Shown here: piece after piece, positions 41,225 to 48,979 of the stretch
Position numbering within the stretch: the stretch's first letter is position 1
Layout of the letters: each line of letters starts with the position of its first letter
Origin: BAIKAL-G1 sp943370385
Lineage (GTDB): Bacteria; Cyanobacteriota; Cyanobacteriia; PCC-6307; Cyanobiaceae
Direction of reading: 5' to 3'
NCBI GenBank assembly: GCA_943370385.1
Contig: CALRQT020000006.1
Location: forward strand, 1-64,000
Length of the DNA: 64,000 bases
Notes under the pieces: model-generated
Databases searched by the model: none
Told to the model about the DNA's origin: nothing
What the model saw: only the letters and a program-made list of their open reading frames with translations
Program-made: the position numbers and the translations under genes

Positions 41225-42319
41225 ATGGGTGCGGCGGCTACAGCGATCCCGGAGCCCCAGCCCGGACCCCTGTCCCCAGGGCGGGGTGGCGGCCTCAGTT
41301 CGGAGGCCCTGCGCTTTCGCGACTTGCTGGGCAAGGTTGGCAGCGGCGAACACACCAGCACCGGGCTGTCGCGCCAGGAAGCCCGGGAGGCGATGGACCT
41401 GATGCTGGCGGGCCAGGCCAGTGAGGCCCAGCTCGGGGCCTTCCTGATTGCCCACCGCATCCGCCGTCCCTTGCCGATCGAGCTCACCGGCATGCTCGAG
41501 AGCTATCGCCAGCACGGCCCAACCCTGGCGACCCCGGGGCGGCGGGCCCTCTGTTTCGGCGTGCCCTACGACGGCCGCAGCCGCACCGCACCCCTGTTGC
41601 CCCTGGTGGCCCTGGTGCTGGCCGCGGCGGGCCTGCCGGTGGTGCTCCATGGCGGTGGGCCGATGCCGGTGAAATACGGCGTGACCCTGGCAGAACTGTT
41701 CGCGTCCCTGGGGATCGACTGGGTTGGCCTGCCCCTGGCCCAGGTGCAGGACCGGCTTGATCGCCATGGCCTGGCCCTCACCCACCAACCGGACCACTTC
41801 CCGGCGGCGGAACGGTTGCTGCCGGTGCGCGATGCGATTGGCAAGCGGCCGCCGGTCGCCAGCCTGGAGTTGCTTTGGACGCCCCACCAGGGGGACCACC
41901 TGCTGGTCAGCGGCTTCGTCCATCCCCCCACCGAAGCCCGGGCCTGGGAGGCGCTCACGGCCGCGGCCGAAACCGATGTGCTCACGGTCAAGGGGCTGGA
42001 GGGCTCCACCGACCTGCCCACCACCCGGGCCGGCATTACCGCCCGCCTGCGCCAGGGCGTTAGCGAGCGGATCCTGCTCCATCCCCGCGACCACGGCATC
42101 CAGTCCGAGGAGGTGCGCTGGAGCGATCTGGATGGCTGGCGGCGCCAGGCCGGTGAGGCCCTGGCCGGCGCCGGCCCGTTGGCCGATGCCCTGCGTTGGA
42201 ATGTGGCCGCCTATCTCTGGTTCGCCGGCGCCCACGACACGTTGGTCGCCGCCCTCGACCAAAGCGAAGCCCTGCTCAAGGCCCGCGCCGGCCTGGCCCT
42301 CCTGGCCGCCATGCCATGA
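41225..42319 (+). CDS. cnaT: CnaT-like protein (anthranilate phosphoribosyltransferase family)
   Basis: A 364-residue protein of the TrpD-like glycosyltransferase 3 family: LSRQEAREAMDLMLAGQASE, QLGAFLIAHRIRRPLPIEL, VVLHGGGPMPVKYGVTLAEL and VLTVKGLEGSTDLPTTRAG. The TrpD phosphate-binding glycine loop is altered (FGVPYDGRSRTAP instead of GTGGD), so it is not the tryptophan enzyme. A member of this family beside nirA in Anabaena (CnaT) is needed for expression of nitrate assimilation genes, and the same neighbourhood here supports that name. Start is ATG at 41225. The stop overlaps the next gene's ATG by four bases. Confidence 0.8.
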   Translation: MGAAATAIPEPQPGPLSPGRGGGLSSEALRFRDLLGKVGSGEHTSTGLSRQEAREAMDLMLAGQASEAQLGAFLIAHRIRRPLPIELTGMLESYRQHGPTLATPGRRALCFGVPYDGRSRTAPLLPLVALVLAAAGLPVVLHGGGPMPVKYGVTLAELFASLGIDWVGLPLAQVQDRLDRHGLALTHQPDHFPAAERLLPVRDAIGKRPPVASLELLWTPHQGDHLLVSGFVHPPTEARAWEALTAAAETDVLTVKGLEGSTDLPTTRAGITARLRQGVSERILLHPRDHGIQSEEVRWSDLDGWRRQAGEALAGAGPLADALRWNVAAYLWFAGAHDTLVAALDQSEALLKARAGLALLAAMP

Positions 42320-42867
42320 CCACCCAGGGCGTTTCAGGTTCCGAGAACGCTGGCCCAAGCCCTTCTGTGGGCGCGGCGAAGGGCGCAGGCGCCGCCATCG
42401 CCCAGACCTGCTTTGGCTTCGAGGCCGAGTTCACGGCGGAGCTGCGCTGCATCCCGATGGCGGTGCGGCGCAAGCTTGATCTCGCCGGGGTCAAGCTCAA
42501 GTTGGTGCACTGGAACGGGCTGACGGTGGCCGAACGCCAGCGGCTGCTGGCTTGGCCGGATGGAACCGCTGCGGTGGCGGAGCTGCGCTTGTGGTTATTG
42601 GAGCGGACCGCCCAGCAAGCCGCTGGGGTTGCCCGCACCCTGCCGATCGCCTGCCAGGAGAGTTGGCAGCAGCAGCAACAAACCCCGCCGGCGGTCCACC
42701 AGGCCTGCAGCGATCAGGGCGTCTTGCTCGGCGACGCAGCCTGGGCCGGCCTGAACGAATTGCAGCGGTTCGCGCTGGTGAAGTTGAGCCAGAGCGGCCA
42801 CGAACATCGCAATTTGCCCCTGGCCCTGGCCGAATTTGGAGTGATCTCTGGGGTGACGTCTCTCTAG
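42316..42867 (+). CDS. Nitrate reductase associated protein
   Basis: A 183-residue protein of the small family named for its position by nitrate reductase genes. Landmarks are CFGFEAEFTAELRCIPMAVR, RKLDLAGVKLKLVHWNGL, VAELRLWLLERTAQ, WAGLNELQRFALVKLSQSGH and NLPLALAEFG. The N-terminal 25 residues are unconserved. The biochemical role is unknown. It is translationally coupled (ATGA) to the CnaT-like gene and lies upstream of nrtABCD, so a role in nitrate reductase maturation or expression is inferred from context. Confidence 0.82.
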   Translation: MTTQGVSGSENAGPSPSVGAAKGAGAAIAQTCFGFEAEFTAELRCIPMAVRRKLDLAGVKLKLVHWNGLTVAERQRLLAWPDGTAAVAELRLWLLERTAQQAAGVARTLPIACQESWQQQQQTPPAVHQACSDQGVLLGDAAWAGLNELQRFALVKLSQSGHEHRNLPLALAEFGVISGVTSL

Positions 42868-43252
42868 AACGGGCTCGCTGAGGGAGTTGCCCAAGCTGCG
42901 CCATCCCCAGCGCCTGGAACGGCTTTTGACGGGGTATGGATCCGGGTCTGCCCCAGCTCAGATCGACGTCCAGGGGCGGCCGATCGAAAATCTGTAGCAA
43001 TTGCGACGCACAACCAAGTCGTCCATGTGGTCTTATCACTTTGTCGGTCAGCTTGTGCGCCGCCATCTCCTCGCCAATCCAGCCAAGTCTGAGCTGGATG
43101 GGGCCAAGGGATCCAGGCACTTGCCACCAGACCGTTTGGTCTTTGCCCACACCCCGCCAGGTGGATGGCGGTTTCAGGGGCCTAACCCTGGAGCCTGATT
43201 TTGCTGGCCCAACAAACCCCGCTCGCGGCGATTACGCGCCGCATTTTGTTGC
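42868..43252 (+). promoter_or_regulatory. nrtA upstream region with NtcA-like box
   Basis: This 385-base gap precedes nrtABCD. At 42994-43007 GTAGCAATTGCGAC fits GT-N10-AC and has one mismatch to GTA-N8-TAC. A possible -10 (TTATCA or TATCAC, 43033-43039) lies 25-26 bases after it, slightly longer than the usual 22-23. An NtcA-dependent promoter here is plausible but not certain. I see no gene in the gap. Confidence 0.45.
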
Positions 43253-44557
43253 ATGTCGACTTTCAAGCGCCGCTCCTTTTTGCTTTCTTCCTGCGCCGCC
43301 GGTGTGGGGGTTGCCCTGCAATTGGGCACACTCTCAACCCTGCTGGGCGGCCTGCCGGCCCAGGCGGCCAAGGCCGGCCCCGGCAAGCCGGAAACCACTT
43401 CCGCCACCTTGGGTTTCATCGCCCTGACCGATGCGGCGCCCCTGATTGTGGCCAAGGAAAAGGGGTTCTTTGCCAAGCAAGGCATGACGGGTGTGGAGCT
43501 GAAGAAGCAAACGTCCTGGGCCGTCACCCGTGACAACCTCGAGCTGGGCAGTGGCGGCGGCGGCATTGATGGTGCCCACCTGCTATCGCCGATGGCCTAC
43601 CTGCTCACCACAGGGGCGATCAGCAAGAGCAAAAAGCCCGTGCCGATGAACCTCTTGGCCCGGCTTAATGTGAATGGTCAGGCGATCTCGCTCTCCAAGC
43701 AATTTCTGGATGAGCAGTTCTCGCTGAAGGATCTCTCCCTCGCGAAAGACATCGCCAAAGGCGGTGCCTCCGGCCGTAAGTTCAAAGCAGCCGTCACCTT
43801 CCCTGGCGGCACCCACGACCTCTGGATGCGCTACTGGCTGGCCGCCAACGGCGTCGATCCAAACAAGGACACCAGCCTGGTGGTGATTCCGCCCCCCCAG
43901 ATGGTGGCCAACATGCAATCCGGCACCATGGATGCCTTCTGCGTGGGTGAGCCCTGGAATGAGCGCCTGGTGAATAAGAAGCTGGGCTACACCGCCTTGA
44001 CCACCGGTGAGCTATGGAACGACCACCCCGAAAAAGCCTTTGCGATGCGGGCTGACTGGGTCAAGAAGAACCCCAATGCGGCCCTGCGGCTGCTGATGGC
44101 CGTTCAACAGGCGCAGAAGTGGGCCGATGACCCGGCTAACACCCCGGAGCTCGCCAAACTGCTCTCCGAAGATAAGTATGTGAAGGCCTCGGTCGAGGAC
44201 CTGCTGCCCCGCCTGCAGGGCACGATCGATTACGGCACCGGCAAGGTGGTGAAGAATAGCCGTTTCAAGATGAAGTTCTGGAACAGCAATGCTTCCTTCC
44301 CCTACAAGAGCCATGACATCTGGTTCGTGACCGAAGACATGCGCTGGGGTTACCTGCCCAAGGGCACCAATGCCAAGGCTCTCGTTGACAAAGTGAACCG
44401 TTCGGATCTGTGGCGGGCGGCTGCTAAAGCCAATGGCTATAAAAATATTCCCGCTAGCGATAGCCGTGGTGTTGAGAAGTTCTTTGATGGCGTCAAGTTT
44501 GATCCCACCAATCCCACGGCCTATCTCAACAGCCTCAAGATCAAGGCGATGAAGTAA
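43253..44557 (+). CDS. nrtA: Nitrate/nitrite ABC transporter substrate-binding protein NrtA
   Basis: Periplasmic nitrate/nitrite receptor, 434 residues. The N terminus has a Tat-like FKRRSFLLSS followed by a hydrophobic stretch and AQAA cleavage region. The mature protein shows LGFIALTDAAPLIVAKEKGF, SWAVTRDNLELGSGGGGIDG, VTFPGGTHDLWMRYWLAANG, DAFCVGEPWNERLV and NASFPYKSHDIWFVTEDMRW, all typical of NrtA. A related bicarbonate receptor (CmpA) is the alternative, but linkage to nirA and narB favours nitrate. An intrinsic terminator follows. Confidence 0.94.
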   Translation: MSTFKRRSFLLSSCAAGVGVALQLGTLSTLLGGLPAQAAKAGPGKPETTSATLGFIALTDAAPLIVAKEKGFFAKQGMTGVELKKQTSWAVTRDNLELGSGGGGIDGAHLLSPMAYLLTTGAISKSKKPVPMNLLARLNVNGQAISLSKQFLDEQFSLKDLSLAKDIAKGGASGRKFKAAVTFPGGTHDLWMRYWLAANGVDPNKDTSLVVIPPPQMVANMQSGTMDAFCVGEPWNERLVNKKLGYTALTTGELWNDHPEKAFAMRADWVKKNPNAALRLLMAVQQAQKWADDPANTPELAKLLSEDKYVKASVEDLLPRLQGTIDYGTGKVVKNSRFKMKFWNSNASFPYKSHDIWFVTEDMRWGYLPKGTNAKALVDKVNRSDLWRAAAKANGYKNIPASDSRGVEKFFDGVKFDPTNPTAYLNSLKIKAMK

Positions 44558-44577
44558 GGGCTATTGCCCTAGTCCCT

Positions 44578-44610
44578 GGGGGAGATCCGCAAGGCTCTCC
44601 CCTCTTTTGA
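44578..44610 (+). terminator. Intrinsic terminator between nrtA and nrtB
   Basis: GGGGAGA (44579-44585) pairs with TCTCCCC (44596-44602) around a 10-base loop and is followed by TCTTTTG. It lies 21 bases after the nrtA stop and ends 18 bases before the nrtB ATG. It probably limits readthrough so that more NrtA than NrtBCD is made. Confidence 0.75.
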
Positions 44611-44627
44611 TTGATCCCTCCCCCTTC

Positions 44628-45470
44628 ATGACCACCACCCTTGACCCGAGCCGCAGGTCGCGGCGATCCCGTGCTTCCTGGTTGCGATCGCCCCTGGCAC
44701 GCCAGATCAAGGCGCCGGTGGTCTGCATTGGGTTGACCCTGGCCCTTTGGCAATTGCTTTGCCTGCCCAATTCTGATGGTTTCCCTGGTCCGATTCAGGT
44801 GATTCAGCAAACCTGGAATCCCTACATCAGCCAACCCTTCTATGACGACGGTGGCACGGCTAAAGGCCTGATGCTGCAGATTTTGATTTCGCTGCAACGG
44901 GTCGCCATTGGCTACAGCCTGGCGGCGGTGGTGGGTGTGGCGGTTGGCTTGGTCATTGGTCTCAATGATTTCCTGAGGCGGGGCTTTGATCCCCTGATTC
45001 AGGTGCTGCGCACCGTGCCTCCCCTGGCCTGGTTGCCGATCTCCCTGCTGCTGATGCAGCAAGCGGACCCGGCGGCCATCTTCGTGATCTTCATCACGGC
45101 CATCTGGCCAATCATTATTAATACAGCGGTGGGTATCCGCGAAGTTCCCCAGGACTACATCAATGTTGCCCGGGTGCTGCGGCTCGGCAAGATCAGCTAT
45201 CTCCGCGATATCTTAATGCCGGCCACGGCTCCCTATGTGTTCACAGGCCTGCGCATTTCCGTCGGTCTGGCCTGGCTGGCAATTGTGGCTGCTGAGATGC
45301 TCAAGGCCGATGGCGGCATTGGTTTCTTTATCTGGGATGCCTACAACGCCGGCGGCGATACCAGCACCAGCCAAATCATCCTGGCGATTTTTTATGTTGG
45401 CATTGTGGGCTTGATTCTCGACCGGCTCGTGGGCATGGTTGGCGATCGCGTTAGTGGGCGGAGGCGTTGA
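44628..45470 (+). CDS. nrtB: Nitrate ABC transporter permease NrtB
   Basis: Inner-membrane permease, 280 residues, with six or so hydrophobic segments. Landmarks are LTLALWQLLCLPNSDGFPGP, LQILISLQRVAIGYSLAAVV, LIQVLRTVPPLAWLPISLLL and the EAA-type loop ARVLRLGKISYLRDILMP. I chose ATG at 44628; a TTG 21 bases upstream is also open. nrtC begins one base after its stop. Confidence 0.95.
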   Translation: MTTTLDPSRRSRRSRASWLRSPLARQIKAPVVCIGLTLALWQLLCLPNSDGFPGPIQVIQQTWNPYISQPFYDDGGTAKGLMLQILISLQRVAIGYSLAAVVGVAVGLVIGLNDFLRRGFDPLIQVLRTVPPLAWLPISLLLMQQADPAAIFVIFITAIWPIIINTAVGIREVPQDYINVARVLRLGKISYLRDILMPATAPYVFTGLRISVGLAWLAIVAAEMLKADGGIGFFIWDAYNAGGDTSTSQIILAIFYVGIVGLILDRLVGMVGDRVSGRRR

Positions 45471-45471
45471 G

Positions 45472-47517
45472 ATGGCAACGCTTTTAACCGTTGATAATGT
45501 TACCCAGAGTTTTTCCTTGCCCAATGGCAGCAATTATATTGCCATTAAGGATATTGATCTCGAGATCAAAGACGGTGAATTTGTTTCGCTGATTGGCCAC
45601 TCCGGCTGTGGTAAGTCCACCCTGCTCAACCTGATGGCGGGCCTGGCCCAGGCCAGCCAGGGCGGCATCTTGATGAACGGTCGCCAGATCACCGATCCGG
45701 GTCCTGATCGCATGGTGGTGTTCCAGAACTACTCCTTGCTGCCCTGGCAAAGCGTTCGCCAGAACATTGCCCTGGCTGTGGATGCCGTCATGGCGGATGC
45801 CAGCGGGGAGGAACGCTCCGCGGTTGTAGAGGCCAATATCAAGCTGGTGGGACTCAGCCAGGCGGCGGATAAACGCCCGGCCGAACTCTCCGGTGGTATG
45901 AAGCAGCGGGTTGCCATTGCCCGGGCCCTCGCGATCCGGCCCAAGCTGCTGCTGCTGGATGAACCTTTTGGCGCTTTGGATGCCCTGACCCGGGGCAATC
46001 TCCAGCAGCAATTGATGCAGATCTGCCAGGAGGCTGGGGTCACCACGGTGATGGTGACCCATGATGTGGATGAGGCCCTGCTGCTCTCCGATCGGGTCGT
46101 GATGCTCACCAACGGCCCCGAGGCCGGCATCGGCCAGATTCTCAAGGTGCCCCTGGCCCGGCCGCGCCAACGCCTGGAGGTGATGGAGCACCCCGACTAT
46201 TACGCCCTGCGCGGCGAACTGATTGGCTTTCTGCAACAACAACGCCGGCTCCGGCAGCACCGCAGCGAAGCCAAGGTGCCCAGTCTTCAAGCGGTTGGCA
46301 GTGGCGCTCGCCCAAGCAACGGGGCCCCGGTGTCTGCCGCGCCGACCACAATCCGCTTGGGCTATCTGCCGGGGCTCGATATTGCCCCCTTGGCCTTGGC
46401 CCTGGATCGCGGCTTTTTCCGCGAGCAGAATCTCAACGTGGTGCCGATTGTCTTCAGCCGTTGGCAACAGCTGGAGGAGAAACTGAAGGCGGGTGATCTC
46501 GATGGGGCGATTACGTCAGCGACCTCGCCCCTCGCCCTGACCTTGGGCCTCCATGGCAAGCCCGGTTGGCCGGCGATCACGCCCATGACCGTCACCCGCA
46601 ATGGCAATGCCCTTTGCATGGCGCGCCGCTACCTCGATGCGGGGGTGCGCAGCGGCCGGGAGTTGGCAGCCTTGCTCAACGCCCAACCGGCTCCGCTGCG
46701 GCTGGCCATTGGCCAGAAGGGCAGCATGCAGGAGCTGTTGCTGCGCCATTGGCTAGCCAGCGCTGGCATCGATCCCGATCGCCAGGTGACCTGGATCACC
46801 CTCTCGCCCCTGGCGATGCAGGCGGCCCTGGTCAACGGGGAGATCGATGGTTTCATTGCCGGCCGTTACCGGGTGGCCCAGGCCGTCGAGGCGGGGCTGG
46901 CCTACGGGCTGGCCACCGACCTCGAGATCTGGAGTGGCCACCCTGAAAAGGTGTTCACTTGCCACGAAGGCTGGGCCGATAGCCACCAGGAGAGCCTGCT
47001 GGCCTTCTGTGCCGCCTTGATGCGGGCCGGCCAGCTCTGCGACGACGGGGCTCAACGGGAGGCGCTGGTGGGTTTGTTGAGCCGGCCCCAGTGGCTGGGG
47101 GTGTCTTCGGCCGTGGCCCTGCAGCGCCAGATCGATCTCGGCACGGGCGAACCGGCTGGGGAACGCTTGCCCCTGAACCGCTACCACTCCGATCGGGCCC
47201 ATAGCGCCAATCCCGCCGAGGGCTGCTGGATTCTCAGCCAATTCAGCCGCTGGGGGTGGAGCCCCTTCCCGAGCAACCGGGTGGAGCTGCTCAGCCGCGT
47301 CTATCGCAGCGACCTCTGCGCCAGTGCCCTGGAGCGGGCCGGCTTCCCCGCCCTCCCCACCGATCGCAAACCGTTTGCCCTCGCCGACGGCCTCAGTTTT
47401 GACCAGGACGACCCGCTCGCCTACCTGAAGGCCCTTCCCTTCACGGGCCAGACCGTGGTGGCGAGTCTCCCGTTGCCCGAGAGCGCCTCGGCCGACCGTT
47501 CCCTGCCCTCCCCCTGA
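45472..47517 (+). CDS. nrtC: Nitrate ABC transporter ATPase NrtC with NrtA-like domain
   Basis: A 681-residue two-domain protein. The N-terminal ATPase (about 1-260) has GHSGCGKSTLLNLMAGLAQA, signature ELSGGMKQRVAIARAL, Walker B LLLLDEPFGALDALT and H-loop VMVTHDVDEALLLSD. The C-terminal domain (about 290-680) resembles NrtA (IRLGYLPGLDIAPLALALDR, VKAGDLDGAITSATSPLAL-like sequence, FIAGRYRVAQAVEAGLAYG). In characterised cyanobacteria this domain mediates ammonium-dependent inhibition of transport. Start is ATG 45472 rather than an open frame 33 bases upstream inside nrtB. Confidence 0.95.
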   Translation: MATLLTVDNVTQSFSLPNGSNYIAIKDIDLEIKDGEFVSLIGHSGCGKSTLLNLMAGLAQASQGGILMNGRQITDPGPDRMVVFQNYSLLPWQSVRQNIALAVDAVMADASGEERSAVVEANIKLVGLSQAADKRPAELSGGMKQRVAIARALAIRPKLLLLDEPFGALDALTRGNLQQQLMQICQEAGVTTVMVTHDVDEALLLSDRVVMLTNGPEAGIGQILKVPLARPRQRLEVMEHPDYYALRGELIGFLQQQRRLRQHRSEAKVPSLQAVGSGARPSNGAPVSAAPTTIRLGYLPGLDIAPLALALDRGFFREQNLNVVPIVFSRWQQLEEKLKAGDLDGAITSATSPLALTLGLHGKPGWPAITPMTVTRNGNALCMARRYLDAGVRSGRELAALLNAQPAPLRLAIGQKGSMQELLLRHWLASAGIDPDRQVTWITLSPLAMQAALVNGEIDGFIAGRYRVAQAVEAGLAYGLATDLEIWSGHPEKVFTCHEGWADSHQESLLAFCAALMRAGQLCDDGAQREALVGLLSRPQWLGVSSAVALQRQIDLGTGEPAGERLPLNRYHSDRAHSANPAEGCWILSQFSRWGWSPFPSNRVELLSRVYRSDLCASALERAGFPALPTDRKPFALADGLSFDQDDPLAYLKALPFTGQTVVASLPLPESASADRSLPSP

Positions 47518-47518
47518 G

Positions 47519-48367
47519 ATGTCCACCCAGATCAGCCCAGATGTCGCCCCGGTCCCTGGCGCCGATGGTCGAGCAGGGATGCAGCCCTTCCTTGAATTCA
47601 GGGAGGTGGGCCAGGTTTTTGCAACCCAACGCGGCCCTTTTGAAGCCCTTAGCCAGATCAATCTGCAGGTCAAACAGTCGGAGTTTGTCTGTGTGATCGG
47701 CCATTCCGGTTGCGGCAAATCGACCTTGCTCAATATGGTTTCGGGCTTCCTCAAGCCTTCTAGCGGTGAGGTGTTGTTGCGGGGTGAGCCGATTGGCCGG
47801 CCAGGCCCCGACCGGATGGTGGTGTTTCAGAACTACTCCCTGTTGCCCTGGCAGACCGTTGAGCAGAACGTCGATCTAGCCGTGCGCTCGGCCCGGCCGG
47901 AGCTGGCGGTGCAGGCGCGGGTCGCGGTGGTGGAGCACCACCTGGAGATGGTGGGTTTGATCGAGGCCCGTTCGAAGCGACCCGACGAGATTTCCGGTGG
48001 CATGCGTCAGCGGGTTGCCATCGCCCGCGCCTTTGCCGTGAGTCCCCAGGTGCTGGTGCTTGATGAACCCTTCGGGGCCCTCGATGCGATCACCAAAGAA
48101 GAGCTGCAGGAAGAACTGCTGACCATCTGGCGGGAACAGAAGCCCACCGTCTTGATGATCACCCACGACATCGATGAAGCCCTCTTCCTGGCCGATCGGG
48201 TGGTGATGATGACCAATGGCCCTTCGGCAACCATTGGTGAAATTGTGCCGGTTCCCTTTGAGCGCCCCCGCCGTTTTGAGGCGATTCAGGCCGATCCCCG
48301 CTATGGCGAGCTGCGCAACCACGCCCTTGATTTTCTATACCGGCGCCATGCCCATGATGATGCTTGA
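47519..48367 (+). CDS. nrtD: Nitrate ABC transporter ATPase NrtD
   Basis: Second ATPase of the transporter, 282 residues, with no C-terminal binding domain. Walker A is GHSGCGKSTLLNMVSG, the signature is EISGGMRQRVAIARAF, Walker B is VLVLDEPFGALDAITKEEL and the H-loop is VLMITHDIDEALFLAD. The N-terminal 20 residues are an unconserved extension. It starts two bases after the nrtC stop, and its end overlaps the start of the Crp-type regulator gene. Confidence 0.95.
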   Translation: MSTQISPDVAPVPGADGRAGMQPFLEFREVGQVFATQRGPFEALSQINLQVKQSEFVCVIGHSGCGKSTLLNMVSGFLKPSSGEVLLRGEPIGRPGPDRMVVFQNYSLLPWQTVEQNVDLAVRSARPELAVQARVAVVEHHLEMVGLIEARSKRPDEISGGMRQRVAIARAFAVSPQVLVLDEPFGALDAITKEELQEELLTIWREQKPTVLMITHDIDEALFLADRVVMMTNGPSATIGEIVPVPFERPRRFEAIQADPRYGELRNHALDFLYRRHAHDDA

Positions 48368-48971
48368 GACAGAAGCCCTATCCCTAGCGCCATCCCTCAC
48401 CCCGGCCCTGACCTTGCAGATTGCCGTGGGCCATACGATGGTCCTCGATGCTGCGTTGCTGCAACGCAGTTCCTGTCTCAATGTGGCCCAGGGCCTGCTG
48501 CGGGTTGCCATTTCCGGGCTAGAGCTTGAGCCCCTCGATGCCCCTGCCATCACCTTGGGCTTCCTCCAGGCTGGTGATCAGCTGAATCTCGATTTACTGC
48601 GCCGTTCGCGCCTGCACCTGGAAGCCATTTTCCCCGTGGAGCTTAAGGATGACGAGGAACGCTTGCCCTCGGAAGGGTCGAATAGTCTCAATGATTGGAC
48701 TGTGGCCCTATTAATGATTCGCCATCTCGGAGAGGCGGAACAGCGCATTGCCGCCCTGATGCAGCTGCTGGTGGAGCGGCTGGGGCGCCGTTGCGGTGAA
48801 TGGTATGAACTGCCCATGCTGCTCACCCATGCCCAGCTGGCCGAACTCAGCGGCCACACCCGGGTGACCGTGACCCGTCAACTCTCTAAATGGCGCAAGG
48901 CTGGCCTGATTAGTACCCAGACTTGTCCTGGTGGGGGTCTGCGGCTGGCGCCCCAGCTGATGCAGGCCTGA
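48348..48971 (+). CDS. Crp/Fnr-family transcriptional regulator linked to nrt genes
   Basis: A 207-residue protein with a C-terminal helix-turn-helix close to that of NtcA/Crp: LTHAQLAELSGHTRVTVTRQ followed by LSKWRKAGLIS. It is preceded by a dimerisation helix (LLMIRHLGEAEQRIAALMQL). The N-terminal half is a degenerate cNMP-type roll (TLQIAVGHTMVLDAALLQ, NVAQGLLRVAISGL), without the usual ligand-binding Arg/Glu set that I can recognise. It overlaps nrtD by 20 bases, so it is probably cotranscribed with the nitrate transporter and may regulate it. It is not NtcA itself: the HTH matches but the effector domain does not. Start ATG 48348, 48354 or 48357. Confidence 0.8.
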   Translation: MPMMMLETEALSLAPSLTPALTLQIAVGHTMVLDAALLQRSSCLNVAQGLLRVAISGLELEPLDAPAITLGFLQAGDQLNLDLLRRSRLHLEAIFPVELKDDEERLPSEGSNSLNDWTVALLMIRHLGEAEQRIAALMQLLVERLGRRCGEWYELPMLLTHAQLAELSGHTRVTVTRQLSKWRKAGLISTQTCPGGGLRLAPQLMQA

Positions 48972-48979
48972 AGGCCCGT

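Noticed and set aside
48216..48347. Upstream extension of the Crp-type regulator
   Set aside because: The frame is open into nrtD, but the added residues are an out-of-frame reading of nrtD and do not resemble a regulator; ATG at 48348 or just after is preferred.
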